A stretch of 64,000 nucleotides of DNA from Shimia biformata (lineage in GTDB: Bacteria > Pseudomonadota > Alphaproteobacteria > Rhodobacterales > Rhodobacteraceae), in assembly GCF_016888515.1 (NCBI RefSeq), contig NZ_JAFEJK010000001.1, forward strand, positions 620,001 through 684,000, read 5' to 3'. The translations under genes were made by a program, and so were the position numbers. Each line of letters begins with the position of its first letter. Positions within the stretch are counted from its first letter, which is position 1. Shown in pieces: positions 34,541 to 44,500 of the stretch. The notes under the pieces were generated by a model. The model was not told the origin of the DNA. It made no database searches and saw nothing but the letters and a program-made list of their open reading frames with translations.

Positions 34541-34621
34541 TGTGTCCTCCTTTCCGGGCGAAAGGTCAGCGCCCGCCACCATGAATATGGTTGCACCGGA
34601 AGAAGCGGGCAAGAGGTGCGG

Positions 34622-34969
34622 TCAGAGTGCCCGTTTGGCGTAGGTGGTGCGATTCATGTCCACCGGTTCGACGGACAGACTGCCCACTTCGGGTAGGTGG
34701 CGCTCCAGTACGGCCAGAAGCGTATTGGCAATATCGGCCTTGGTTTCATCGTCCCGGCCTGACAGCAATCGCACCGTCAGATGCGCAAATGTCTGCGGCA
34801 TGACGCCGCTGCGGACATTGTCGACCGCGATGGTACGGGTCTTGACCGCCTGTGGCGCAGAGGCAAACGCAGGGTGCGCCTGTGCCGTTTGAAAAAGGTC
34901 ACTGGACAGGGCGGGCAGGTCATGGCTACCGGCCAGCGAAGGTGAGTGTTCAAGTATCAGATGTGGCAT
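34622..34969 (-). CDS. 5-carboxymethyl-2-hydroxymuconate isomerase-like protein
   Basis: This 115-residue tautomerase-superfamily protein keeps the catalytic Pro right after Met (MPHLILEHSPSL) and matches CHMI (HpaF-like). CHMI acts in homoprotocatechuate breakdown, but no other hpa gene is nearby, so the physiological substrate may differ. It starts seven bases after the N-formylglutamate amidohydrolase gene, so the two are probably cotranscribed. Confidence 0.82.
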   Translation of the reverse strand: MPHLILEHSPSLAGSHDLPALSSDLFQTAQAHPAFASAPQAVKTRTIAVDNVRSGVMPQTFAHLTVRLLSGRDDETKADIANTLLAVLERHLPEVGSLSVEPVDMNRTTYAKRAL

Positions 34970-34976
34970 GGATCCC

Positions 34977-35720
34977 CTATAGCCCTGTATCGTCAAGTAC
35001 CGCTGGCAGCACCCGCGCAAGCCGATGCGCCCAGTCCGCCTGACCTTCGTCGTCGGCAATCAGGTCCTGTCGGATCTCGACCAGCGCGTTCAACCGCCCC
35101 TGTTCCAGCGCATGCCGGTCGACAGAGTCGCCGGGCAGATATCCGGCATAGGGTTCGTTGTCACCGACACATAGATCGCCTTCGGCTTCAAGGGCGCGGA
35201 TCAGCGGCAAACCCAGCCGACCATCCATAGGCGCGTGCAGGATGCCAATGTGCCACGGGCGCGGTTTGCGCCCGTTCAGCTTGGGCGAAAATGAATGCAT
35301 GGCGACGATCACAACATCGTCGCGCCGGGCGGCCAGCCCCTCAAGCGCGTCGTGGTAGGGGCGGTAATACGCTTCTCGCCGGCGTTCACGTTCCTCATCC
35401 GTAATGTAGCGGTTGGCTGGGATAATAGTGCCGTCATAAAGTTGCATGATCTGTGTCGGGTCTTCCTCGCCCCGGTTCGGGTCGATCACCAGACGCGAGA
35501 AATTCGAGCAGATGACCGGGGCGTTCAGAAGTTCACCCAGCCGCAATGACGTGCCGCGCGCACCGATGTCATAGGCGATGTGTCGGGCCATGTTCTCTTC
35601 GCCGATCCCAAGGTCGCCGCCGTTGATTTCGGGCGGTACGAAATTCGAGGCATGGTCAACAGTGATCAGCCAGCGCGAGTCTCGGTCCGCGCCGAAAATG
35701 TCGAAAGGGTGCATGGTCAT
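34977..35720 (-). CDS. N-formylglutamate amidohydrolase family protein
   Basis: This 247-residue zinc hydrolase of the HutG/FGase family has VDHASNFVPPE near the N-terminus, ARHIAYDIGARG and the late VAMHSFSPKLNGRKPRPWH. The family releases formate from N-formylglutamate in histidine degradation, but no hut genes are present here and this branch is often annotated only by family. It heads the minus-strand run toward DUF1244 and is divergent from pyruvate kinase. Confidence 0.83.
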   Translation of the reverse strand: MTMHPFDIFGADRDSRWLITVDHASNFVPPEINGGDLGIGEENMARHIAYDIGARGTSLRLGELLNAPVICSNFSRLVIDPNRGEEDPTQIMQLYDGTIIPANRYITDEERERRREAYYRPYHDALEGLAARRDDVVIVAMHSFSPKLNGRKPRPWHIGILHAPMDGRLGLPLIRALEAEGDLCVGDNEPYAGYLPGDSVDRHALEQGRLNALVEIRQDLIADDEGQADWAHRLARVLPAVLDDTGL

Positions 35721-35834
35721 CAGCCTGTCATATACTTTCGTGCAGGCTTAGGACAGTTGCTTCTGAAAGGGAATTGGGCAATAAGGGCGACGACACTCGT
35801 TAGCGGTAACAAGCCGCAAAAATGGACGGATTTG

Positions 35835-37280
35835 ATGCGAAGACTTCGGAATGTGAAAATCGTGGCCACGCTGGGGCCCGCCTCGGAAACCTATGACATG
35901 ATCCGTGCGCTGCACGAAGCCGGGGCCGACGTGTTCCGCCTGAACATGAGCCACGGCACCCATGACGAGATCCGTGAAAAACATCGCATCATTCGCCAGG
36001 TCGAGAAGGACCTGGAAAGCCCGATAGCCATTCTTGCCGACCTTCAGGGTCCAAAGCTGCGCGTCGGCACCTTTGCCAAGGGCGAAGAAGAACTGATCGA
36101 AGGTGCAGCCTTCCGTTTGGATCTTGATCCGGCCGAAGGCGACGAGACCCGCGTGTGCCTGCCGCATCCAGAAATTTTCGCTGCGCTCGAAGACGGCACG
36201 CATCTGTTGGTCAACGACGGGAAGATTCGGCTGAAGGTCACCACTTTCGGTAAGGATTTCGCCGATTGCGAGGTCATTACCGGGGGCACGATTTCGAACC
36301 GCAAAGGGGTGAACGTGCCGGACGTGGTGCTGCCACTGGCAGCGCTGTCCGAAAAGGACCGTGATGACCTCGAATTCGCTTGCGGGCTGGGGGTCGATTG
36401 GATCGCCCTTTCATTTGTGCAGCGCGCCGAGGATGTGGTCGAGGCACGGACGCTTGTGCAGGGGCGCGCTGCGATCCTGTCGAAGATTGAGAAGCCCGCC
36501 GCCGTGAAGGGTTTTGACGAAATCCTGGCCGCTTCGGACGGAATCATGGTGGCTCGCGGTGATCTGGGTGTTGAACTGCCGGTCCAGAACGTGCCGCCAA
36601 TCCAAAAGCGGCTTGTGCGCAGGTGCCGCCGCGCGGCCAAGCCGGTGATCGTGGCGACGCAGATGCTGGAAAGCATGATTGAAAGCCCGATGCCCACACG
36701 GGCCGAGGTTTCAGACGTGGCGACCGCAATTTACGAGGGAGCGGACGCCGTTATGCTGTCGGCGGAATCCGCGGCAGGCGCATATCCGGTCGAGGCGGTG
36801 ACGACGATGAACAATGTCGCGGAAGAGGTCGAGACCGACGCAACCTATCGTGAGATCATCGAAAGCTCGCGTTCGGCGGAACGGGCCACTGTGGCTGATG
36901 CGATTGTGGCTGCCGCGCGCGAGATTGCCGAGACGACCGAGATCAAGGCAATCTGCTGTTTTACTGAATCCGGCACGACCGCGCTTCTGACCGCGCGCGA
37001 GCGGCCCCGCGTTCCGATCATCGCCATGACATCGCGTCGTGGCACCGCGCGTCGACTGGCACTTAGCTGGGGCACCAATTGCGTGATGACGGATGAGATG
37101 TCGCGCTTCAAGATGGCGGTGGTTTCGGCGGCGCGTGCTGTGCGGGCAAATGGCTTTGGCGGCCCCGAGGATCAGATCGTCGTAACCGCTGGGTTGCCGT
37201 TCAACGTTCCGGGCACCACGAACATCCTTCGGGTTGCTCCCTGCGATGAGCGTTTGATTTACAACATGGAAACCGAGTAA
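35835..37280 (+). CDS. pyk: Pyruvate kinase
   Basis: This 481-residue glycolytic enzyme transfers phosphate from PEP to ADP. Motifs include VATLGPAS, FRLNMSHG, the catalytic ILSKIEKPAAV, MVARGDLGVELP and KPVIVATQMLESMI; the C-terminal allosteric domain is complete. The ATG at 35835 is chosen by the family N-terminus; the open frame to 35580 overlaps the divergent gene. A small membrane-protein gene follows closely. Confidence 0.97.
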   Translation: MRRLRNVKIVATLGPASETYDMIRALHEAGADVFRLNMSHGTHDEIREKHRIIRQVEKDLESPIAILADLQGPKLRVGTFAKGEEELIEGAAFRLDLDPAEGDETRVCLPHPEIFAALEDGTHLLVNDGKIRLKVTTFGKDFADCEVITGGTISNRKGVNVPDVVLPLAALSEKDRDDLEFACGLGVDWIALSFVQRAEDVVEARTLVQGRAAILSKIEKPAAVKGFDEILAASDGIMVARGDLGVELPVQNVPPIQKRLVRRCRRAAKPVIVATQMLESMIESPMPTRAEVSDVATAIYEGADAVMLSAESAAGAYPVEAVTTMNNVAEEVETDATYREIIESSRSAERATVADAIVAAAREIAETTEIKAICCFTESGTTALLTARERPRVPIIAMTSRRGTARRLALSWGTNCVMTDEMSRFKMAVVSAARAVRANGFGGPEDQIVVTAGLPFNVPGTTNILRVAPCDERLIYNMETE

Positions 37281-37311
37281 CCTGCCCTCCGAACATAGGG
37301 TGCGGTACTGG

Positions 37312-37536
37312 ATGCTGTCAGACTACTTGCTGACAATTGGGTTGCTGGTGGGGTTGTTTTCGATCCCCGCGATGGTGTCGGCCTATTCCGACAACCGCCC
37401 CCCGCGGGCATCCATGGCGGCGTTTATCCTGTCCTGCGCAACCATGGCTTTTGCCTACAGCCAGCATCCCGGCGGTTACGATGCGGCCGACGTTCCCAAT
37501 GTCGTCGTGCAGGTCATTGCCGATATCATCAAGTAA
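37312..37536 (+). CDS. Small conserved-looking membrane protein upstream of rpmI
   Basis: This 74-residue protein has two hydrophobic segments ([20 protein letters not shown] and [15 protein letters not shown]) and a short polar tail. A GTG at 37300 is an alternative start. It lies between pyk and the ribosomal protein operon on the same strand. I do not recognise a named family. Confidence 0.65.
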   Translation: MLSDYLLTIGLLVGLFSIPAMVSAYSDNRPPRASMAAFILSCATMAFAYSQHPGGYDAADVPNVVVQVIADIIK

Positions 37537-37594
37537 CGCTGGTTTTTTTGGGGCAGAAACCTCTTGCGAAGTTGGGGGATGGGCCGTATACGGC

Positions 37595-37623
37595 GCCTCT
37601 GTGTGCGCGACCGGCCAAGAGGC
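37595..37623 (+). promoter_or_regulatory. Leader hairpin upstream of rpmI
   Basis: GCCTCT (37595-37600) can pair with AGAGGC (37618-37623) in the 131-base leader before the rpmI ribosome site. Ribosomal protein L20 represses rpmI-rplT in several bacteria through leader RNA structure. Whether this stem is that element is not shown. Confidence 0.3.
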
Positions 37624-37667
37624 ATGCCGAGTCGCGTGAAATACCGACCCGAATAAAGGAGACGGAA

Positions 37668-37868
37668 ATGCCCAAGATGAAGACCAAGTCGAGCGCCAAA
37701 AAGCGCTTCAAGATGACGGCCAGCGGCAAGGTGAAAGCCGGCCAAGCCGGTAAGCGTCACGGCATGATCAAGCGGACCAACAAATTCATCCGCGATGCAC
37801 GCGGCACCACGACACTGTCGGAAGCCGATGCAAAGATCGTCAAGGGCTATATGCCCTACGCCCGTTAA
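37668..37868 (+). CDS. rpmI: 50S ribosomal protein L35
   Basis: This 66-residue basic protein is a clear L35 ([35 protein letters not shown]). AAAGGAG precedes the ATG at ideal spacing; the longer frame to 37548 is rejected. rplT follows after 22 bases. infC, which precedes rpmI in many bacteria, is not upstream here. Confidence 0.98.
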   Translation: MPKMKTKSSAKKRFKMTASGKVKAGQAGKRHGMIKRTNKFIRDARGTTTLSEADAKIVKGYMPYAR

Positions 37869-37890
37869 TCCCACTTAAGGAGGACGCATT

Positions 37891-38256
37891 ATGAGCCGCG
37901 TTAAAGGTGGGACCACGACCCACGCCCGTCACAAGAAAGTCATCAAGGCCGCCAAAGGTTTCTATGGCCGCCGCAAGAACACCTTCCGCGTTGCGACCCA
38001 AGCCGTCGACAAGGCGAACCAGTACGCAACCCGCGACCGCAAGCAGCGCAAGCGGAACTTCCGCGCCCTGTGGATCCAGCGCATCAACGCCGCTGTCCGT
38101 GCGCACGACGAATCGCTGACCTATTCGCGCTTCATCAACGGTCTGGCCCTGGCCGGGATCGAAGTGGACCGCAAGGTTCTGGCGGATCTCGCCGTGCATG
38201 AGCCGGAAGCGTTCAACGCGATCGTTGATCAAGCCAAAGGCGCGCTGCCCGCATAA
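37891..38256 (+). CDS. rplT: 50S ribosomal protein L20
   Basis: This 121-residue protein is a full-length L20 ([39 protein letters not shown]). It binds 23S rRNA early in 50S assembly. AAGGAGG precedes the ATG. A strong terminator follows, so pheS further downstream is not in this operon, unlike in E. coli. Confidence 0.98.
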   Translation: MSRVKGGTTTHARHKKVIKAAKGFYGRRKNTFRVATQAVDKANQYATRDRKQRKRNFRALWIQRINAAVRAHDESLTYSRFINGLALAGIEVDRKVLADLAVHEPEAFNAIVDQAKGALPA

Positions 38257-38279
38257 CCCGGGTACCAGTGACAACATCG

Positions 38280-38308
38280 AACCCCGTGCCGCTGGGCGCG
38301 GGGTTTTT
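38280..38308 (+). terminator. Intrinsic terminator of rpmI-rplT
   Basis: AACCCCGTGCC and GGCGCGGGGTT form an 11-bp stem (one G-U) with a GCTG loop, followed by a T-rich run. It lies 24 bases after the rplT stop. Confidence 0.9.
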
Positions 38309-38479
38309 CTTTGGCGCGTCGATCCCGTCACCGGCCAGAACGGGTGATCCGGGCGGCCCCTGTCACGGGAATTGCCAAAATTCGCCCAAAATTCTCCGTT
38401 AAAAAACAAAAGTCCGTTGTCATATTCATAACAGCCCAGCGGTAAGAATGGGCGCGTAAATGGTTGAGACAGGCGCGTA

Positions 38480-39553
38480 ATGGCACGAATTAGCGAGCTT
38501 CATTATTCAAATGCCTATGCAGCCACTTCGGGTGTAAGTGAATTCCTTGAAGTGGCTCTGGGCGCGGGAGAGGACCCGGCAGGTTTTATCGTTTCCTTCT
38601 ATCAGGCCGACGGGTCTGTCGGGATCGAGATCCCGCTTGATCACCCAGCCGTGCAGGTTTCGGCTGACCCCGACAACGGTGAGATGGTCTATGTCATCTC
38701 GGCCGATGATTTTCCGATCCTTCTGACCGATCCCGATGGCGGCGGGGCGAACAATTACGAAGCCTATGCGCTGACAAATACCGAAACCTCGACGGTGATC
38801 GATTTTTATGACATCGGCGGCGGCACCCGCAACATCGTAGCGATTGATGGGGCGGCGGCCGGCGCGGTTTCGGAAAACGTACCCGTTCTTGTTGGCCCCA
38901 ACTCCACCACGACTACTCTGCAATGGAACCAGCCGAACCCTGATACACTGACCTATGACTCGGTCTCTGCCGGGGACACCGGGCTGGCCTGTTTCGTTGT
39001 GGGCACGTTGATTGACACGCCGGACGGCCCGCGCCCGATCGAGTCTCTGAAGCCCGGCGATCTGGTCTCGACGCTGGACAATGGCCCCATGCCACTGCGT
39101 TGGACTGGGCGCAGGACTGTGGATGGGCGCGATATCCATGCACCCGTGCGCATTGCAGAAGGGGTATTCGGGGCGCGGCGCGATCATTTTGTCTCGCCGC
39201 AGCATCGCATCCTTGTGCAAGGGTGGCGGGCGGAACTGCTGTTTGGTGAACCGCAAATGCTCGTGCCGGCCAAGGCGCTTATCAATGACGGCTCGATCAA
39301 GCGGGTCCCGTGCCGGCTGGTGACCTATGTGCATCTCTTGTTCGACGATCACCAGGTCGTCACCGGCGATGGGGTCGCCTCGGAAAGTTTCTTCCCTGGT
39401 GATGAGGGCCTGAACGGTCTCGGAGCGGACACGCAGCAAGAACTCGTGTCGCTATTCCCGGAACTGGCGGACAAGCGCACCTGGAAGGGTGAGACCGCGC
39501 GTCCGGTGGCCATTCAACGTACGGGAACCCTGCTGGCACCGGTCTGCCCCTGA
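38480..39553 (+). CDS. Hint-domain protein with lamin-tail-like N-terminal domain
   Basis: This 357-residue protein has an N-terminal domain (about 1-140) that starts ISELHYSNAYAATSGVSEFL and resembles lamin-tail (LTD)-type surface domains. It is followed by a Hedgehog/intein (Hint) domain from Cys171 (CFVVGTLIDTPDGPRPIESL) with a conserved-looking block-B segment (SPQHRI). Such Rhodobacterales proteins are probably secreted through a route without a classical signal; none is seen here. The Hint core could self-cleave before Cys171. Intein-type C-terminal His-Asn residues are absent. No partner gene is obvious. Confidence 0.8.
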   Translation: MARISELHYSNAYAATSGVSEFLEVALGAGEDPAGFIVSFYQADGSVGIEIPLDHPAVQVSADPDNGEMVYVISADDFPILLTDPDGGGANNYEAYALTNTETSTVIDFYDIGGGTRNIVAIDGAAAGAVSENVPVLVGPNSTTTTLQWNQPNPDTLTYDSVSAGDTGLACFVVGTLIDTPDGPRPIESLKPGDLVSTLDNGPMPLRWTGRRTVDGRDIHAPVRIAEGVFGARRDHFVSPQHRILVQGWRAELLFGEPQMLVPAKALINDGSIKRVPCRLVTYVHLLFDDHQVVTGDGVASESFFPGDEGLNGLGADTQQELVSLFPELADKRTWKGETARPVAIQRTGTLLAPVCP

Positions 39554-39641
39554 TCCAGCTGCCAGCGGCCTTGCAATCAGCGGCGCGCACGGATAGCAGG
39601 TCTGGGACATTTTACCGACCCCAATCAAGGTGCCCAGGACA

Positions 39642-40715
39642 ATGGACGACCTGCGTCAGAAATACATCGAAGCGATCGCCAATGCCGCCGACGAATCCGC
39701 GCTCGAGGATTTGCGCGTGCAGGCCGTTGGCAAGAAAGGCGAGGTCGCGCTGAAGATGCGCGAACTGGGCAAAATGACGCCGGAAGAGCGGCAGGTCATG
39801 GGGCCGAAGCTGAACGCGCTGAAGGATGAAATCAACTCGGCGTTGGCGGCCAAGAAATCGGCGCTGGCCGATGCCGCGCTGGATGAACGTCTGCGCACGG
39901 AATGGTTGGATGTGACGCTGCCAGGTCGTGGCCGACGCCAAGGTTCGATCCACCCGATCAGCCAGGTCACGGAAGAGGTGGCAGCCATCTTTGCCGACAT
40001 GGGCTTCTCGGTGGCGGAAGGCCCGCAGATCGAAAGCGACTGGCACAATTTCGATGCGTTGAACATTCCAGGCCACCACCCCGCCCGGGCCGAAATGGAC
40101 ACGTTCTATATGCACCGCGCGGAAGGCGACAATCGTCCGCCGCACGTGCTGCGCACGCATACTTCGCCCGTTCAAATCCGCTCGATGGAAATTGCAGGCG
40201 CGCCCCTGCGGGTGATCTGTCCGGGCCGTGTCTATCGCGCCGACTACGACCAGACACACACCCCGATGTTCCACCAGGTCGAGGGTCTTGCCATCGACAA
40301 GGACATCTCGATGGCCAACCTGAAATGGGTGCTGGAAGAGTTCGTGAAGGCGTTTTTTGAAGTTGACGATGTCGAGCTGCGCTTCCGAGCGTCGCACTTC
40401 CCGTTCACGGAGCCTTCGGCCGAAGTCGATATCCGTTGTTCCTGGGAGGGCGGTCAGCTGAAGGTGGGCGAAGGCGACGATTGGCTGGAAATCCTCGGCT
40501 CGGGCATGGTGCATCCGAAGGTGCTGATGGCTGGCAACATTGATCCGGCCGCCTGGCAGGGTTTTGCCTTTGGTATGGGGATCGACCGGATCGCCATGCT
40601 GAAATACGGCATCCCTGACTTGCGCGCTTTCTTTGACAGTGACCTGCGCTGGCTGCGCCATTATGGGTTTGCGTCTCTGGACACACCTACGCTGCACGGC
40701 GGGCTCAGCCGCTGA
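39642..40715 (+). CDS. pheS: Phenylalanyl-tRNA synthetase alpha subunit
   Basis: This 357-residue subunit has the N-terminal coiled coil, then class II motifs: motif 2 ([23 protein letters not shown] split around residue 200) and motif 3 ([20 protein letters not shown]). With PheT it charges tRNA-Phe. The ATG at 39642 is preferred; a GTG at 39630 is in frame. pheT lies about 16.7 kb downstream instead of adjacent. Confidence 0.97.
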   Translation: MDDLRQKYIEAIANAADESALEDLRVQAVGKKGEVALKMRELGKMTPEERQVMGPKLNALKDEINSALAAKKSALADAALDERLRTEWLDVTLPGRGRRQGSIHPISQVTEEVAAIFADMGFSVAEGPQIESDWHNFDALNIPGHHPARAEMDTFYMHRAEGDNRPPHVLRTHTSPVQIRSMEIAGAPLRVICPGRVYRADYDQTHTPMFHQVEGLAIDKDISMANLKWVLEEFVKAFFEVDDVELRFRASHFPFTEPSAEVDIRCSWEGGQLKVGEGDDWLEILGSGMVHPKVLMAGNIDPAAWQGFAFGMGIDRIAMLKYGIPDLRAFFDSDLRWLRHYGFASLDTPTLHGGLSR

Positions 40716-40809
40716 TTCCTGCGCCCCGGCGCAAATGTCGAAATCATGTCGCGGACGGGCCATTCCCGTCCGCGATGTCGTTTAGGCTGATCGTAAAAAA
40801 GGGGGCGAC

Positions 40810-41589
40810 ATGACCCAGATCCTGATTCTCGAAGGCAATTCGCCTGACATGCTGGCAGCGGGGAAATCCGATGCGGAGCCCTTCGTGTCTACCATTCTGG
40901 CGCTGGACCCTACGGTGACCGTGACGATTGCCGCGCCTTATGCGCATGCTGTGACAGAGGACCAACTGGCCCATGCCGACGGGGTGATCTTTACCGGCTC
41001 GGGGGTCGACTGGGCCACCGATGCGCCCGAGGCCGCGCCACAGCGAGACGCGATGGAGCAGGTCTTTGCCACCGGCAAACCTGTCTGGGGGTCTTGCAAC
41101 GGCATGCAACTGGCGGCGGTTGTCCTTGGTGGGGCCGTGGGCGCGTCACCCAACGGGATTGAAATCGGTCTGGCGCGCGGCATAACCCTGACCGAAGTAG
41201 GCGCGATTCATCCGGCGATGGCCGGGCGCGTCCAGGGGTTTGCCGTGCCCTGCATCCACAGGGACGAGGTCCAGCGCCTGCCCAAGGGAGCGGTACTGCT
41301 GGCCGGAAACGATCACTCTCCCGTTCAGGCGATAGCTTATGAAACGGGTGGCGTGGATTTCTGGGGCGCGCAATACCACCCCGAGTTTTCACCCGATTTC
41401 GTAGCGCAGATGGTGCGCAACAAGCCTGCGGCATTGGGCGGCGAGCCATTGGCGACAGCACTGGAAGGCTGCGAAACGGATTTGGGGGCGGCAGGCGGTC
41501 TTGGGGCGACCCCCGACATGATGAGACTGCCATTCCGCGCAGTCGAGATCGCCAACTGGCTACGCCATGTCGAGGCGCGCAAGGCTTGA
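40810..41589 (+). CDS. Class I glutamine amidotransferase-like protein
   Basis: This 259-residue protein has the GATase-1 triad: Cys in WGSCNGMQL and His/Glu in YHPEFSPDF. The closest annotated type is the GMP-synthase-like amidotransferase of unknown substrate. It stands alone after pheS with a GGGGG-type ribosome site. A gamma-glutamyl hydrolase role is also possible. Confidence 0.82.
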   Translation: MTQILILEGNSPDMLAAGKSDAEPFVSTILALDPTVTVTIAAPYAHAVTEDQLAHADGVIFTGSGVDWATDAPEAAPQRDAMEQVFATGKPVWGSCNGMQLAAVVLGGAVGASPNGIEIGLARGITLTEVGAIHPAMAGRVQGFAVPCIHRDEVQRLPKGAVLLAGNDHSPVQAIAYETGGVDFWGAQYHPEFSPDFVAQMVRNKPAALGGEPLATALEGCETDLGAAGGLGATPDMMRLPFRAVEIANWLRHVEARKA

Positions 41590-41597
41590 CGATCCGG

Positions 41598-44500
41598 TCA
41601 GGCGACCATCGTCTCTGCCGCCTTCAGATCCACTGACACAAGCTGGCTGACACCCTGCTCCGCCATCGTGACCCCGAACAACCGATCCATGCGCGCCATT
41701 GTGACGGCGTGGTGGGTGATGATCAGGAAACGGGTTTCGGTGCGGCGGCACATCTCGTCCAGAAGGTCGCAAAAGCGGGTTACGTTTGCGTCGTCCAGCG
41801 GTGCGTCGACCTCGTCCAGAACACAGATCGGGGCGGGGTTTGCCAGGAACACGGCAAAGATCAGCGCCAGCGCCGTCAAGGTCTGTTCGCCGCCTGACAA
41901 CAATGACAACGTGGCGAGTTTCTTGCCCGGCGGCTGGCACATGATTTCCAGCCCGGCTTCGAGAGGGTCGTCGCTTTCGACCAGAACAAGGTTCGCCTCA
42001 CCGCCGCCAAACAAGTGCTTGAACAGGAGCGAGAAGTTGCTGTTCACCTGTTCAAACGCGGTCAGCAGTCGTTCGCGCCCTTCGCGGTTCAAGCTGTTGA
42101 TGCCATTGCGCAGGGTGCGGATCGCCTCTTCCAGATCCGCCTTTTCGCTGACCAGCGTGGCATGTTCCTCTTCGACTTCCTTCGAATCCTCTTCCGCCCG
42201 CAGGTTCACCGCACCCAGCGCGTCGCGTTGACGCTTCAGCCGGTTCACGTCGCCTTCTATGGCATGGCTGTCAGGCATCTTGTCCGGGTCGACCTGCAGC
42301 CGCTCCAACAGTTTTTGCGGCGTGGTTTCCTGTTCTTCCTCAATCCGTTCCGCGGCATAGGTCACAGTTTCGCGCGCAGCGTCGGCGCGGGCTTCGGAAC
42401 GGGCGCGGGCTTCGCGGGCTTCCGATGCCGCGCGCTCGGCGTCGCGCTCGGCTTGTTCGGCGCTGCGTAGGGCGGTCTCGGCTTCGGCCAGCACATCTGC
42501 GGCCCCTTTGCGCCGCGCTTCGGCCTTGTCAATTGCATCGCCCAGCTCGGCGCGCTTCGCCGCGATCTCGTCAGGCGCGGCGCTGGCTTCTTTCAGTTCC
42601 GCTTCGGACGTCGTCTTGCGTTCGGCCAGTTCCGCGATGCGCTTTCCCGCTGTTTCCAGCCGGTGTTTCCAGCCCGAGATCTCTTTGGTCACCTCCTGGC
42701 TGCGGCGCAGGCGGGCCTCCCCTTCGCGGCGCAATTCGTCGTGAGCCGAGCGTTTGGACATCATCGTGATTCGTGCAGCCTCGACCGTCATCTTGACGTC
42801 CTCGACCCCGGCGCGGGCGGCATCGAGGTCGCCAAGGTCAGCTACGGCGCGCTCGGCATCCTTCACCTGTTCGCGCGCGGCAAGGGCTTCTTCCTCGTGA
42901 CGGGCGACGGCAAGGCGCAGCGATTCCAGCCGGCCCTCGGCAAGATTCCGGTCGGCTTCGGCACGCGACATCATTCGGTTGGCATCAGCTACGGCGCGGT
43001 CGGCGTCACGGCGGGCATCTCGTGCTTCGCGGTCGGCGCGGGTTAGATCGGCCAGCTTGGTCTGCAAGGCTTCGTGCGCCTGCAACGCTCCGTCTGCCCG
43101 GGCCGTCGCGCGCGCCATGTCCTGCTTGAGTTCCTCAAGCCGGTTCAGTTGTTGCAGCCGTAGGGCCGCAGCCGACGGCGCGTCCTCGGCCCAGGCGCGA
43201 TAGCCGTCCCAACGCCACAGGTCACCTTCAACCGATACCAACCGCTGGCCGGGTTTCAGCAAAGGTTGCAGCCGCTGCGCATCCTCGGGCGAGATCAGGC
43301 CGATCTGTCCCATGCGTCGCTCAAGCACTTCTGGCACCGAGACATGCTGGGACAGCGCGGTAATGCCTTCGGGCAGGGGCTGGTCCTGGTCATAGGCGGG
43401 CAGAACCTGCCAGCCGGACGGCCCGTCCTCGTCCACCTCGGGGGCCCGCAGATCATCCGCCAGTGCCGCGCCAAGCGCCTTTTCGAACCCTTGCTGTACC
43501 TGCAACCGGTCGAGGATCTGGCCACCCTCTGCCGTGTCGCGTTCCAACAGCTTGGCCAGCGCCGTGACCTCTGCCCGCAGCGCGTTCAATTCTCCCTCGG
43601 CCTCGGAGCGCTCGGCACGGGCGTCGGCCTCACGTGATTGGGTTTCGGCGCGGTCCGTTTCGGCCTGGGTCAGGCGGTTTTCGGCGTCCACCGCGGCCTG
43701 CGTCGCGGCTTCGACCGCCTCGCCAGAGGCAGCGAATTCTTCCGATGCCTTGGCCAGTTGCCCTTCTGACACGGTAACCGCCTCGCGCGCCTTCGACGCC
43801 TCGGTCTCGCTTGTGGCCAGCGTCTTGCGGCTGTCGTCCAGCAGCCGGTGCGCTGACTGGTGACGCGCCGCGAGCCGCGCCACATCCTCGGTCAACTGGG
43901 CAAGGTCCGATTCTCGTTCCTGAAGGATGGCGGCGGCCTGCCGTGCGTCCTCGGCTGCTTTTTCAAGCTTGTCACCGTGGCCTTCGCCAGCCTTGGCCAG
44001 TTCGCGCGCTTCCCATTCCAGCCGCTCGATGGTTTCACCAGCGTCCTTGTTCAGGCCCGATTCGCGCTCCATGTCCTTGGTCAGCTGCGCGATACGGTTG
44101 GTCAGGGTCTCGATGATCTGGCGGGCGTGCGCCTCTTGATCGTTCAACGTGTCGCGCTGGACCTGAAGCCGCTGCAGAACGGCTGCGGCAATCGCTTCTT
44201 CCTCGCGAAGGGGCGGTAGCGCCTCGTCTTTCTGCTGGCGCAACTTGGCGGCCTGCCGCGCGGCGGTTTCGGCCTGGGCCGCAGCGGTGGTGCGCTCACG
44301 CAGCTCGTCTTCGGCCTTGGCGCGTGCCTCATCTGCTTCTTTCCAGCGGCGATACAGCAACAGCCCTTCGGCCTGGCGCAGTTCCTCACCGATGGCGCGA
44401 TACCGCGCCGCCTGCCGAGCCTGCCGCGCCAATTGCGCCAGTTGTCCGGCCAACTGTTCGATCACGTCATCGACACGGGTGAGGTTGGTCTCGGCGCCTT

